From Jeotgalibacillus sp. ET6 (lineage in GTDB: Bacteria; Bacillota; Bacilli; Bacillales; Jeotgalibacillaceae), in contig NZ_JARUIU010000004.1 of assembly GCF_029667115.1 (NCBI RefSeq), positions 372,001 to 436,000 on the forward strand: DNA of 64,000 nucleotides, read 5' to 3'. Below are positions 10,488 through 19,243 of this stretch, in pieces. Within the stretch, counting starts at the first letter, position 1. The number at the start of each line of letters is the position of its first letter. Below the pieces are notes generated by a model. The model had not been told where the DNA came from. It saw only the letters and a list, made by a program, of their open reading frames with translations, and searched no databases. The position numbers and the translations under genes are program-made.

Positions 10488-11216
10488 TTAGTCCTCCTTG
10501 TAGCCTTCAAGCTTTTCAATTGGCTTTGCATTTCCGTATACAGGATACTCGCGCTTAGTAGGGGCAGCCCATTTTACGCCATTCGCAATTACTTTTTGAA
10601 TTTGTTTATTGTAGTACGTAGGGTGTGTTTCATGTCCTGGACGGAAGTAAAAGATTTTGCCGTTTCCGCGCTTGAATGTTGCACCGCTGCGGAATACTTC
10701 TCCACCTTGGAACCAGCTTAAGAATACCAGCTCATCAGGAGCAGGGATATCAAAATGCTCCCCGTACATTTCTTCTTCTTCAAGTTCGATATATTCACCG
10801 ATGCCATCTGCAATCGGGTGGCTCGGATCAACGACCCAAAGGCGTTCTTTCTCCTGCGCTTCACGCCATTTCAGGTCGCATCCCGTACCCATAAGAGTTT
10901 TGAAAATTTTCGAGAAATGAGCAGAGTGGAGGACAACTAGTCCCATACCTTCCCATACTCTTTTTTGAACTTTTTCTACAATGGCGTCATCTACTTCATC
11001 GTGAGCCACATGACCCCACCAAAGCAGAACATCTGTATTATTCAGTACTTCTTCTGTTAAACCATGTTCAGGCTCATCCAGTGTAGCCGTTTTCACGTCG
11101 TATCCATGCTCTGTAAGTGCAGAAGCAAGTACCTGGTGAATCCCATCAGGATAAATTTTTGTTACTTCTTCATTGTTTTTTTCATGGCGAAACTCGTTCC
11201 AAACCGTTACATTCAT
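10488..11216 (-). CDS. ThuA-domain protein
   Basis: A 242-aa ThuA (trehalose utilisation) domain protein, covering the whole domain with no extra segments. Visible motifs are [30 protein letters not shown] and [11 protein letters not shown], in the class I glutamine amidotransferase-like fold. In rhizobia ThuA acts with ThuB, a Gfo/Idh enzyme, in 3-keto-trehalose/sucrose breakdown. Here it lies 1 bp from a Gfo/Idh gene. The product's exact reaction is not settled from sequence. Confidence 0.85.
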   Translation of the reverse strand: MNVTVWNEFRHEKNNEEVTKIYPDGIHQVLASALTEHGYDVKTATLDEPEHGLTEEVLNNTDVLLWWGHVAHDEVDDAIVEKVQKRVWEGMGLVVLHSAHFSKIFKTLMGTGCDLKWREAQEKERLWVVDPSHPIADGIGEYIELEEEEMYGEHFDIPAPDELVFLSWFQGGEVFRSGATFKRGNGKIFYFRPGHETHPTYYNKQIQKVIANGVKWAAPTKREYPVYGNAKPIEKLEGYKED

Positions 11217-11230
11217 TTTTTACACTCCTT

Positions 11231-12052
11231 TTATTCTTTGACTGAGCCGGAAGTAAGTCCAGCTACAATTCTTCTTTGGAAAATCAATACCAGTATAACA
11301 ATAGGAATGGTCACAATAACAGTGGCAGCTGAAATATCTCCCCAGGGAATTGTAAATTGACTTTGGTAGAAAGAAATTCCTACGGGAACAGTCCGCCATT
11401 TGTCTGCGGTATTGATCGTAAGCGCAAACAAATATTCGTTCCAGGCAGCAATGAAAACCAGAATCCCAGTAGTAAAAACGCCGGGCGCTGCCAGAGGAAA
11501 GATAATCTTGCGAAATGTTTGAAAAGGTGTTGCTCCATCTAGTTTAGCAGATTCTTCGAGCTCCCACGGAATCTTTTTAAAGAATGTTGCAAGGATCCAG
11601 ATCGAGAGTGGCAAGCTGATTGTAATATATGGAATGACGAGTCCCATATAGCTGTTTCTAAGGCCCATATCCGATACAAAATTGTAGATCGGTGAAATAA
11701 TCGCAATCTGCGGAAACATGGAAGCTGCGAGTATAATACCGAGGATAAGCCCTTTGAATTTAATTGGCAAGCGTGTTAGTGCATAAGCTGCGATGGAAGC
11801 AAAACCAATCGCAATAATCGTCGTTAAAGTGGAAACAACAAAGCTGTTTAACATGTACCGAAACAATGGACGTCTCTCTACTGCATTTACGTACGAGTCA
11901 AGTGTGGGATTTGCGGTAAACCAATTAAAATTGTTGAAAATTTCACCCTGCGGTTTGATCGATGTGAGGAAAACCCAGATGAAAGGGAACATCACAAAAA
12001 ATACAAACACGACAAGAAAAATATAAAATCCTATACCAGCACGTTTGTTCAT
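11231..12052 (-). CDS. ABC sugar transporter permease (MalG type)
   Basis: A 273-aa inner-membrane permease with six predicted membrane segments. The EAA loop for ATPase contact reads EESAKLDGATPFQTFRKIIF, and the C-terminus ends RRIVAGLTSGSVKE, the usual MalG/AraQ tail. It lies 12 bp after the MalF-type gene. No ATPase is encoded in the operon; a shared MsmX/UgpC-type ATPase elsewhere in the genome is likely, as in B. subtilis. Confidence 0.9.
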   Translation of the reverse strand: MNKRAGIGFYIFLVVFVFFVMFPFIWVFLTSIKPQGEIFNNFNWFTANPTLDSYVNAVERRPLFRYMLNSFVVSTLTTIIAIGFASIAAYALTRLPIKFKGLILGIILAASMFPQIAIISPIYNFVSDMGLRNSYMGLVIPYITISLPLSIWILATFFKKIPWELEESAKLDGATPFQTFRKIIFPLAAPGVFTTGILVFIAAWNEYLFALTINTADKWRTVPVGISFYQSQFTIPWGDISAATVIVTIPIVILVLIFQRRIVAGLTSGSVKE

Positions 12053-12064
12053 CTTGATTCCTCC

Positions 12065-13387
12065 TTATCGAGATCTTCCTTCAAATAGATCAGACCCGAT
12101 GAATTTAATAAATAAGGTTGAAATTAAAGCGACACATAAAAACACGATGACAGAAAGTACAGATCCTGCTCCAAAATTCTGCTGAGAGAATAGGGTGATA
12201 TAAGCATAAATGGATATGGATTCAGTAGAGTTCGCAGGTCCGCCGCCTGTTAATACATAAATTAAGTCGAACACACGGAAAGCATCAAGTGTCCTGAAAA
12301 GCAAAGCTACTAAAATTGCTGATTTTAATAAAGGCAAAGTGACTTTCCAGAATTGCTGCCATTTGCCTGCACCATCAACTTCGGCTGCTTCATATAAGGA
12401 ACCGGGAATCGTCTGAAGGCCGGCAAGAAGTAGAAGTGCCATGTAAGGCGTCGTTTTCCATACATCTGCAAAAATGACAGAAAACATACCTCCGTTTGCT
12501 GTAGACAGAAGAACAGAAGCGTCATTAATTAAACCGAATTGTTCAAAGTAATGAGCGACAATTCCTGTTTGTCCGTCGTATAAAAAGCCCCACATCATCG
12601 CTGCAACAGCCGTTGGGATCGCCCATGGTATGAGAACAGAGGCTCTTACAACACCGCGTCCGATAAAGACCCGATTTATCAGGATTGCGATGGCAAGACC
12701 CAAAACGAGTTCTACTGCAACAGAAGCAATGGTAAAGATAAAGGTATTTAAAAGGGACTGCCACATCCGGGCATCCTGCAAGTAGCGGCTGTAATTGCTT
12801 AACCCGATAAAGTTAGATTCAATTACTGCGCTGTTAATTGTATCCAGCGTTCCTGCGACGTTTCCTGCGGTAGTGGAAAAGTCTTCTTCAGGTGCACCCT
12901 CGGATAGAGCAATAAGCTCTTCATTCGAAGCGGCCAGAAAATCTTTGTATCCTTCTGCCCAGTCGTTATCCACTTCTGCGTACTTTAAATCCCGGTCAGA
13001 TATAGCAGTAAAAGAAGCAATCATTTCATCTACTTCTCCATATTGCTCCTCTAAACCATCCATTTCGATAAGTTCGCTGTGGAAGGCTTCAATTTCTGTT
13101 TGAATGTCATTGACTGCTTGAGCGGTTTCATCATCCGGTGCCTGTGCAGATAAATCCTCCAGATCACGAGAAATGTAAAAATATTCAGTAGCGTACCGTT
13201 CCAGATCTATATTGGATTGTGTGAACCGTTCTGATCGGGAAGGGTCTGTAAGGCGGTAATCGAATAAACTGTTGTAAAACGATTGCGCAACCGGCCATAG
13301 GGTAACAAGAATAACCAGAATAAGGGCAGGGGCAACCATGGCGTATCCAAGCTGCTTTTCATTTAACTGAAACTTCAATTCTATCAC
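12065..13387 (-). CDS. ABC sugar transporter permease (MalF type) with large insertion
   Basis: A 440-aa permease, well above the usual ~290-310. After membrane segment 1 (about residues 15-37) there is an acidic, Gln/Glu/Asp/Ala-rich segment from about 45 to 190, then TNFIGLSNY-type sequence (here SNFIGLSNYSRYL) and the normal five segments with EAAEVDGAGKWQQFWKVTLP. The insert sits where MalF of E. coli has its periplasmic P2 loop, so it probably faces outward and may contact the binding protein. The ORF opens with GTG at 13387, but TTG at 13378 has the better-placed GGGTGAT site. Confidence 0.85.
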   Translation of the reverse strand: MIELKFQLNEKQLGYAMVAPALILVILVTLWPVAQSFYNSLFDYRLTDPSRSERFTQSNIDLERYATEYFYISRDLEDLSAQAPDDETAQAVNDIQTEIEAFHSELIEMDGLEEQYGEVDEMIASFTAISDRDLKYAEVDNDWAEGYKDFLAASNEELIALSEGAPEEDFSTTAGNVAGTLDTINSAVIESNFIGLSNYSRYLQDARMWQSLLNTFIFTIASVAVELVLGLAIAILINRVFIGRGVVRASVLIPWAIPTAVAAMMWGFLYDGQTGIVAHYFEQFGLINDASVLLSTANGGMFSVIFADVWKTTPYMALLLLAGLQTIPGSLYEAAEVDGAGKWQQFWKVTLPLLKSAILVALLFRTLDAFRVFDLIYVLTGGGPANSTESISIYAYITLFSQQNFGAGSVLSVIVFLCVALISTLFIKFIGSDLFEGRSR

Positions 13388-13407
13388 CCGCTTTTTCGTT
13401 TAATAGA

Positions 13408-13438
13408 AAGGGGAGGTGAACAAGTTTCACCTCCCCTT
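13408..13438. other. 13-bp intra-operon hairpin
   Basis: AAGGGGAGGTGAA pairs perfectly with TTCACCTCCCCTT across a 5-nt loop. On the minus strand it lies between the binding-protein gene and the MalF-type gene. There is no U-run straight after it, so it looks more like an mRNA-protecting or partially attenuating hairpin than a full terminator. Such hairpins let a binding protein be made in excess over its permeases. Confidence 0.75.
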
Positions 13439-13450
13439 CGTTAAGTTGTC

Positions 13451-13736
13451 GTGTGTTCCTGGCAGGGGCTTAACGCCTGCTTCCGCTTTTACTATAATAT
13501 CCAGTTCCAACGGGCAGCTCCTCGGATCGTAAGCCGCTCCGCCATGCAGGCAAAAAGCGCCTGCTTGGCAGTTCGCCTTACGTCTGTCAGAGCTTAACGC
13601 CCGTTTCCACTTTTACTGATATCCAGCTGCAGCAGGCAGGGGCTCGAGGTCATAAGCCGCACTGCCCAATAGGCAAAGGGCGCCTATTAGTGCAGGTCGT
13701 CTTATGCTTGTCGCCCCTAAACGCCTGCCTCCGCTT
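13451..13736. repeat. Family B GC-rich repeat, copy 2 (inside an operon)
   Basis: About three imperfect units with GGCTCGAGGTCATAAGCC, CTTATGCTTGTCGCCCC, ATATCCAG and CGCCTGCTTCCGCTTTTA landmarks. It separates the binding-protein gene from its permease genes within one operon. Its right edge runs directly into the binding-protein stop: the TAA at 13737-13739 is formed by the element's terminal CGCTTTTA. Confidence 0.8.
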
Positions 13737-15050
13737 TTATTCAGCCATTGCAGCTTCTATTTTTTCCTGCATGTTGGCTGCTGCTTCTTCAGGTGTGATG
13801 TCTTGTGTCAGTGCTTTGGATAGTTCTACCTGCATGATGTCTGTGATCTGCGGGTAGATAGGTGATACTGGACGCGGTACAGCGTTTTGAAGAGTAGTGA
13901 CAAATTCTTCATTTGAGAATAAGGCAGCTGCGTCCTGAACTTCTGGGTCATCGTACAGTGCTTCTAAAGTAGGGGCACGTCCGCCTACTTCTGCACTGAT
14001 TTTTTGTCCTTCAGGCCCTGACATGAACTTCACAAATTCCCATGCTTCATTAGGATGTTCACTGTAGCGGTTGATCATGCTCATCCAGCCGCCAAGTGTT
14101 GCTGCATTGCCGTCGTCACCGGCAGGCAATACGGCAAAGCCGACATTTCCTGCAACTTCAGATGCTTCTTCATCGTTTGAGGTTGACTGCATGTAAGGCC
14201 AGTTGCGGGCAAATACAGCATCTCCTCCAACCCAGGCGTTGTTTGTTTCAGTTTCCTGGAAGCTTAAGATATTGCTTGGCACGAAGTCGGAGTTTACAAA
14301 CTCAACCATTTTTGTGATTCCGGCAATTGTTTCAGGACTGTCTACTACGACCTCATTATTCTCATCAACGACTTGTCCGCCGTATGCCGCGATAAATTCG
14401 ATCGCATTTGTAATCATTCCTTCATATTGATTGGCCTGCATCAGGTAGCCGAATTCTGTACCGCCTTCCCCGTTCAGTTCACCAGCCATCTGAAACAGCT
14501 CGTCCCATGTTTCAGGAGGGGTTTCTACGATATCTGTACGGTAGTAGAGGAGTCCTGCATCCGTAAATTTCGGCATCGCGTACTGACGTCCATTAAAGTT
14601 TCCTGAAGCGACGGTGCCAGGGAAGTAGTCGTCCATGTTGATGCCGTCAGCTTCAATGAAACGATCCAGATCAAGAGCGTATTGTGCCTGGGCAAATTCT
14701 GCCGGCCAGATCACATCGGCATCAAATACATCAATTTCTGTATCCTGAGAGCTGAAGGAGGTAACGTACGTATCGTGTGAGGCACCTGTATCAGCTGGCA
14801 TTTCACGGTAATTTACAGTGATATTCGGATTTGCCTCTTCAAATGCTTCAATTAGCGCCTGTGTAGCGCCGGTTACGTCAACGCCGGATGCGTAGGTGAT
14901 TTCAACCTGCTCATCAGATCCAGCATCACCGTCGCCGCCGTTATCCGGGGAGTCGTTTGCTGCATCCTCGTCATCCCCGCTGCACGCTGCCAAAAGTAAG
15001 CTCATTGTCAGAACAGTTGCTCCTGCAATTTTTTTATTCCAAAGTTTCAT
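13737..15050 (-). CDS. Sugar ABC transporter substrate-binding lipoprotein
   Basis: A 437-aa extracellular solute-binding protein (family 1). A lipoprotein signal ends LLLAAC with C23 as the lipidated residue, followed by an acidic GDDEDAAND linker. The mature part has VEITYASGVDVTG, EVDVFDADVIWPAEFAQ-type sequence (here EIDVFDADVIWPAE), WDELFQMAGEL and GGWMSMINRYSEHPNEAWEF, typical of maltose- or trehalose-type binders. The start is set at 15050, where AAGGGGG lies 7 bp upstream; a longer frame to 15089 would overlap the regulator gene. It delivers the operon's sugar to the two permeases. Confidence 0.88.
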   Translation of the reverse strand: MKLWNKKIAGATVLTMSLLLAACSGDDEDAANDSPDNGGDGDAGSDEQVEITYASGVDVTGATQALIEAFEEANPNITVNYREMPADTGASHDTYVTSFSSQDTEIDVFDADVIWPAEFAQAQYALDLDRFIEADGINMDDYFPGTVASGNFNGRQYAMPKFTDAGLLYYRTDIVETPPETWDELFQMAGELNGEGGTEFGYLMQANQYEGMITNAIEFIAAYGGQVVDENNEVVVDSPETIAGITKMVEFVNSDFVPSNILSFQETETNNAWVGGDAVFARNWPYMQSTSNDEEASEVAGNVGFAVLPAGDDGNAATLGGWMSMINRYSEHPNEAWEFVKFMSGPEGQKISAEVGGRAPTLEALYDDPEVQDAAALFSNEEFVTTLQNAVPRPVSPIYPQITDIMQVELSKALTQDITPEEAAANMQEKIEAAMAE

Positions 15051-15069
15051 GTAAATGCCCCCTTGATTT

Positions 15070-16056
15070 TTAGGTTGATTGTCTCTCAATTAAATGAATA
15101 GGCAGTAGGATGTCCTGCGGTTTGTTTACTGCAGGATCATGAATAATTTCCAGCATGATATTCATCGCGGTAACCCCAATATCGGTTGTGAACTGGTTGA
15201 TAGTGGTAATTTGAGGGTCCAGTAATTCAGCAATTGGCTGATCATCAAACCCTATGACCGCCAAATCCTCCGGAACTCTCCAGGCATGCTGCTGTGCTTC
15301 TTTTATGACGCCTGCTGCCACTTCGTCACTGCCTGTAAAAACAGCAGTGGGTGTCTCAGGCAGTTCTTTAAGCTTTCTAAAAATCTCTCTGCCATCTTCT
15401 ATTGTAAAAATGTTTTTAAACATCCAGGCAGGCTGGGGAGTAAGTGACGCTTCTGTAACCGCTTTCAAATATCCTTTTCGGCGGTTTGTGGAAACGCTGC
15501 TGTCGTTCCCCTGACAATAAGCTATTTTCCGATGCCCCTTGTCGAGTAAGTGCTTTGTACCGATGTAGCCGCCTTCAATTTGATCGAGCCTGACTCTGAT
15601 TACCTGTGCAGCCGGGTCGTATTCATTGCAGTAGATGATTGGTCCATATTTAGTATAAGGTTCAATCACTTCCCAGGAATTCTCCACAGAGGCCATAATG
15701 ATTCCGTCTACTTGCTTTGATTTTAAAAGCTGAAAGTATTCAAGTTCTTTTTCTTTATCAATTCTCGTATTGCACAGGATGACCTGAAAGCCTGCCCCAG
15801 CTGCCCTTTTTTCCATGGCATCTACTAAATGACTAAAGAAAGGGTTTATAATTCTTGATACGAGAACAGCGATTTTCTTTGTTTTCAAGTTTCGCAGCCG
15901 TTGTGCTGAAGAATTAGGCACATAGCCGAGCTCATCCATTGCTTTATGAACTGCTCTTTTTTTTTCTTCACTGACATATGGATGATTATTTAATACTCTT
16001 GAAACCGTCGCTTGTGATAACCCAGCTTTTGACGCAACATCTTTAATCGTGTACAC
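15070..16056 (-). CDS. LacI-family transcriptional regulator
   Basis: A 328-aa repressor. The N-terminal helix-turn-helix and hinge (TIKDVASKAGLSQATVSRVL, then YVPNSSAQRLR) are followed by a periplasmic-binding-like effector domain (IAVLVSRIINPFFSHLVDAME ... FTGSDEVAAGVI ... AVIGFDDQPIAELLDP). It is the first gene of the sugar operon and ends 19 bp before the binding-protein ATG. A LacI/cre-type palindrome lies 40 bp before its start, so autoregulation is likely. Confidence 0.9.
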   Translation of the reverse strand: MYTIKDVASKAGLSQATVSRVLNNHPYVSEEKKRAVHKAMDELGYVPNSSAQRLRNLKTKKIAVLVSRIINPFFSHLVDAMEKRAAGAGFQVILCNTRIDKEKELEYFQLLKSKQVDGIIMASVENSWEVIEPYTKYGPIIYCNEYDPAAQVIRVRLDQIEGGYIGTKHLLDKGHRKIAYCQGNDSSVSTNRRKGYLKAVTEASLTPQPAWMFKNIFTIEDGREIFRKLKELPETPTAVFTGSDEVAAGVIKEAQQHAWRVPEDLAVIGFDDQPIAELLDPQITTINQFTTDIGVTAMNIMLEIIHDPAVNKPQDILLPIHLIERQST

Positions 16057-16095
16057 GTGCTCACCCTCCTATAGGAACACCCCCAATGAATGATA

Positions 16096-16145
16096 TGAAA
16101 TCGTTTTCATAGTAAGAGCATATTACAGGAAGATGACAAAATCAA
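16096..16145 (-). promoter_or_regulatory. Promoter and LacI/cre operator of the sugar operon
   Basis: Read on the minus strand: -35 TTGATT (16140-16145), 17-bp spacer, -10 TATGCT (16117-16122). Just downstream, 16096-16109 reads TGAAATCGTTTTCA on the plus strand, a 14/14 match to the cre consensus and a near-perfect palindrome of the LacI-family type. Either the operon's own LacI regulator or CcpA (or both) could bind at the transcript start and block it. Confidence 0.75.
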
Positions 16146-16278
16146 TAGGAAATTTAAAAATTCTAATAATTCAATAGATCAGTAGATTTCTTTAAGAAAT
16201 GAACTTTCACTTAAAGAGCAGTGATGAAGGGAATGGGGAGGCTACTTGATTCGTTCGACCTGAGGTAATTATAAAAAA

Positions 16279-16502
16279 AGAGATTGGGACAAAAGTGTCT
16301 CAATCTCTTTGACCAGTTCGGCTGCGCTTCAGGCGGACGCTTTCAGCAGGGACGGCGCTGAGCCATCCTCAGGCTTTGCCTTTCGGGGTCTCAGCTTGCC
16401 GTCATGTCCTGCAAGAGTCGCCACCTTCCGCTCCGCTCACCTGCTACTATTAATAAATAGATCCTCATTTTATAAACTTTTTTGAGTTCTTTCCGAGCCT
16501 CA
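16279..16502. repeat. Family A dispersed repeat, copy 2
   Basis: Begins GAGATTGGGACAAAAG with hairpin partner TGTCTCAATCTC, keeps CAGTTCGGCTGCGCTTCAGG, AAGCGTCCGCCTG-type and GAGTCGCCACCTTCCGCTCC landmarks, and ends TTGAGTTCTTTCCGAGCCTC. The rest of the gap 16146-16278 and 16503-16556 shows no gene or other structure I can support. Confidence 0.8.
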
Positions 16503-16556
16503 TCTTTATAATTTACAGATTAAAGCAATTTTTACTTGCTGCGTTTCAATAGAGTT

Positions 16557-17045
16557 TTATTCTTTAGATAACTCTTCGTCCTCTTCCTCTGGAGGAAGGT
16601 TATTCTGCTGGTCTGCAATTATTTGCTGAAGGGAGGGAGGGGCTGTATCGTGATTCATTCGTGCGCGAACATAGAAAGGAAAAAGCTCCCTGAGGCTTTC
16701 GTGATAAGCAGCTCCGTCAGCCGGTTTTTTGTGGCCAGCGGCCTGGTTCTCGCTGTCCAGTATGATCACAAGTGGAAGGGAGGCGCCGGAATCCGCCTGC
16801 TGTGTTTCACGGTTCCATTCTTCAAATGCATACCAAACATAGAGTTCGTCTTCATTACCCCCATATATTTTATAGCCGTCTGTAATGACTCCTCCGTGAT
16901 GATTCCAGGCTACGTTCTTTTTTAAATAGGACTCTACCGAATCTGCCTGGTGAGCCGGGACCTGAAAAAACAAATTCAATAAAAGAATCAGGATGCCCGC
17001 CATAAAGGCGTATAATCCGAATCTTACTTTTTTCTTTAACCGCAT
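16557..17045 (-). CDS. Membrane-anchored protein of unknown function
   Basis: A 162-aa protein I do not recognise. Basic residues (RLKKKVR) precede a single hydrophobic segment at about 9-28, so it is probably an N-in, C-out anchored protein or has an uncleaved signal. The rest is soluble and ends in an acidic tail (PPEEEDEELSKE). It stands alone, convergent with nothing, between a family A repeat and a divergent HAD gene. A short AGGAGG-type site (ctggaggaatt) precedes the ATG. Confidence 0.65.
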   Translation of the reverse strand: MRLKKKVRFGLYAFMAGILILLLNLFFQVPAHQADSVESYLKKNVAWNHHGGVITDGYKIYGGNEDELYVWYAFEEWNRETQQADSGASLPLVIILDSENQAAGHKKPADGAAYHESLRELFPFYVRARMNHDTAPPSLQQIIADQQNNLPPEEEDEELSKE

Positions 17046-17230
17046 GTTAATTCCTCCAGCTTAAATGTTCCATAGTCAATCTAATATTTGACACTTTAAG
17101 TGCAATGTCCTTCTTTGTATCCATATTATTTCTCTATTTTTTCCTATTGTATAGACGATTCGATTTTACTGCTGGTACGCGATATACTACAATCATGAAT
17201 CGGAGTGCTGGAAGGAGATTGAACAACGAT

Positions 17231-17974
17231 ATGAAATCAACTGCTATAAAATTAATTGCACTGGATATGGATGGTACTTTACTGAAAAATGATCATACTG
17301 TGTCTGACTATACGCGAAAAACAATAAAGGAAGCTCAGGAGAAGGGCGTTAAAGTAATGGTCAGCACCGGCCGTCCATTAATTTATTGCCAGGAAATTGT
17401 AGAGTCGCTGGAACTCGCATCCTATTTAATTACAGTGAACGGAAGCGAAATCTGGGATGCAGATTTAAATTTAATTGAGCGGACCATGATTGACGTGCAG
17501 CATATTGATCAAATGTACAAATTAGCTCAAAAGCATGAGACGCATTACTGGTCATCGACCGTTGGCGGAGTATGGAATAAGTCCACCTCTTTTCCGCAAT
17601 CGCTGGATGAGCATGAATGGCTGAAATTCGGCTTTGATATAGAGGATGATGCGATTCGGGAAAGCATTCGGGAAGAGCTTGCGATGAATGAATTTCTGGA
17701 AGTGACGAATTCGAGTGAGACTAATATTGAAGTAAATGCTGCTGGAATTAATAAAGCGGCTGCCATCCGCAAGGTGTGCGACCTTCTCGACATTACAATG
17801 GATGAGGTTATGACCGTAGGGGACAGTTTGAACGACCTCGCCATGATTAAAGAAGCAGGAGTGGGCGTGGCAATGGGAAATGCACAGCAAAAGGTAAAGC
17901 AGGCAGCAGACTGGGTCACAGAGACAAATGAACAAGACGGGGTAGCGAAAGCCATTCGAAAATTTGTTCTCTGA
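17231..17974 (+). CDS. HAD-superfamily phosphatase, Cof type
   Basis: A 247-aa Cof/YidA-like phosphatase. Motif I is LDMDGTLL with the nucleophile D12 and D14, motif II is STGR, the lysine lies in INKAAAI and motif IV is GDSLNDLAMI. The cap is of the C2 type. It dephosphorylates small phosphorylated metabolites in the cytoplasm; the substrate cannot be told. Start chosen at the Met just before the first core strand, with AAGGAG 13 bp upstream; longer in-frame starts at 17105 or 17195 would add a hydrophobic, non-family N-terminus. Confidence 0.85.
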   Translation: MKSTAIKLIALDMDGTLLKNDHTVSDYTRKTIKEAQEKGVKVMVSTGRPLIYCQEIVESLELASYLITVNGSEIWDADLNLIERTMIDVQHIDQMYKLAQKHETHYWSSTVGGVWNKSTSFPQSLDEHEWLKFGFDIEDDAIRESIREELAMNEFLEVTNSSETNIEVNAAGINKAAAIRKVCDLLDITMDEVMTVGDSLNDLAMIKEAGVGVAMGNAQQKVKQAADWVTETNEQDGVAKAIRKFVL

Positions 17975-18096
17975 TGCCAGGTTTTTTGTTTCCGGTAAAG
18001 GGTAGATGAATGGAGTAAGTCATAATAATAGATTCTCTTCAAAGACTCTATTATACTAATAGTGAAATTATTTCGATTACCGAAAGGAGTTTTACT

Positions 18097-18924
18097 GTGA
18101 ATACAATTACGCTTAATAATGGTGTTAAAATGCCTCAGATTGGACTTGGTGTTTGGCAGGTGGAAGATGGCAAGGAAGCTGCGAATGCTGTGCAAAAGGC
18201 AATTGAAGTAGGGTATCGTTCAATTGATACAGCAGCCATTTACAAAAACGAAGTTGGCGTTGGCGAAGGCATTAAGGCGTCTGGTGTTGCACGTGAAGAT
18301 CTTTTCATTACAACCAAGGTTTGGAATGCAGACCAGGGCTATGACACAACGATTAAAGCATTGGATGAGAGCTTAGAAAAGCTTGGTCTTGATTACGTTG
18401 ACTTATATTTGATCCACTGGCCGATGCCTGGAAAAGACCGCTATGTAGATACATACAAAGCGATGGAAAAGCTGTATGAGGATGGAAAAGTTAAAGCGAT
18501 CGGTGTTTGTAACTTTGAAATTGACCATCTTCAGCGCCTGCTTGATGAATGCACAGTTAAACCTGCAGTAAATCAGGTGGAGTGCCATCCGTATCTTGGT
18601 CAGCATGAACTGAAAGAGTTTTGTGCGAAAAACGAAATCTATTTAGAGTCATGGAGCCCGATCATGCAGGGTGGAGCTGTATTAGAAGATGATACAATCC
18701 GTAATATTGCAGAGAAATATGGCAAAGAGCCGGCTCAGGTAGTCATCCGCTGGCACATTCAAAGCAACTCAATTGTGATTCCAAAATCTGTGACGCCATC
18801 GCGGATTGAATCAAACTTCGATGTATTTGACTTTGAATTAACGGAAGATGAAATGAAGTCGATCAATAATCTGGACCGCAACGAACGAAAAGGTCCTCAC
18901 CCAAATGACATGGATAAAGAATAA
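18097..18924 (+). CDS. Aldo/keto reductase
   Basis: A 275-aa NADPH-dependent reductase of AKR5-like type (similar to YvgN/YtbE). It has the catalytic D and Y (SIDTAAIYKNEVGVGEGI), K (FITTKVWN) and H (LIHWPMP), plus the nucleotide-binding IPKSVTPSRIESN near the C-terminus. Such enzymes reduce methylglyoxal and other aldehydes. The start is GTG at 18097 behind AAAGGAG. A strong terminator follows. Confidence 0.92.
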   Translation: MNTITLNNGVKMPQIGLGVWQVEDGKEAANAVQKAIEVGYRSIDTAAIYKNEVGVGEGIKASGVAREDLFITTKVWNADQGYDTTIKALDESLEKLGLDYVDLYLIHWPMPGKDRYVDTYKAMEKLYEDGKVKAIGVCNFEIDHLQRLLDECTVKPAVNQVECHPYLGQHELKEFCAKNEIYLESWSPIMQGGAVLEDDTIRNIAEKYGKEPAQVVIRWHIQSNSIVIPKSVTPSRIESNFDVFDFELTEDEMKSINNLDRNERKGPHPNDMDKE

Positions 18925-18930
18925 TAGATG

Positions 18931-18966
18931 AAACCCTGATGAGTATCAACTCATTGGGGTTTTTTT
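18931..18966 (+). terminator. Terminator of the aldo/keto reductase gene
   Basis: AAACCCTGATGAG pairs with CTCATTGGGGTTT (one G-T pair and one mismatch) over a 6-nt loop, followed by a run of T. The remainder of the gap to 19243 is AT-rich and holds the SigB-type promoter listed next. Confidence 0.85.
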
Positions 18967-19114
18967 AGTTCCATTCACAAAAGAAGCTCGTAATCAAATA
19001 TTGAATCCTCCCAAATTATCTTATATACCTATAATAATTTTAGCATGGCTTTTTTTTATAAAAGTGCAAGAGTAGTTCATTAGAAGGATTTAAGTCTTCG
19101 GCATGCTGCAAACT

Positions 19115-19139
19115 GTTTTAAAAAAAGATAGACGGGTAA
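19115..19139 (+). promoter_or_regulatory. Candidate SigB promoter
   Basis: GTTTTA, 13-bp spacer, GGGTAA, close to the general stress consensus GTTTAA-N12-15-GGGTAT. It lies about 105 bp before a gene of the YflT/GSP17M stress family, whose B. subtilis members are SigB-controlled. No equally good SigA promoter is obvious nearby. Confidence 0.65.
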
Positions 19140-19243
19140 AACACAAGTATGCTATAGCACGAAAGCAACAAATGTCATAACAACCACTTATAGATGCTGA
19201 AACAAATGCAACAAAGTTTTAATATGACTAGGAGGAATTTAAA

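Noticed and set aside
17545-18195. 216-codon minus-strand frame across the HAD gene end and the reductase start
   Set aside because: Overlaps two real genes on the other strand; composition is that of an antisense frame.
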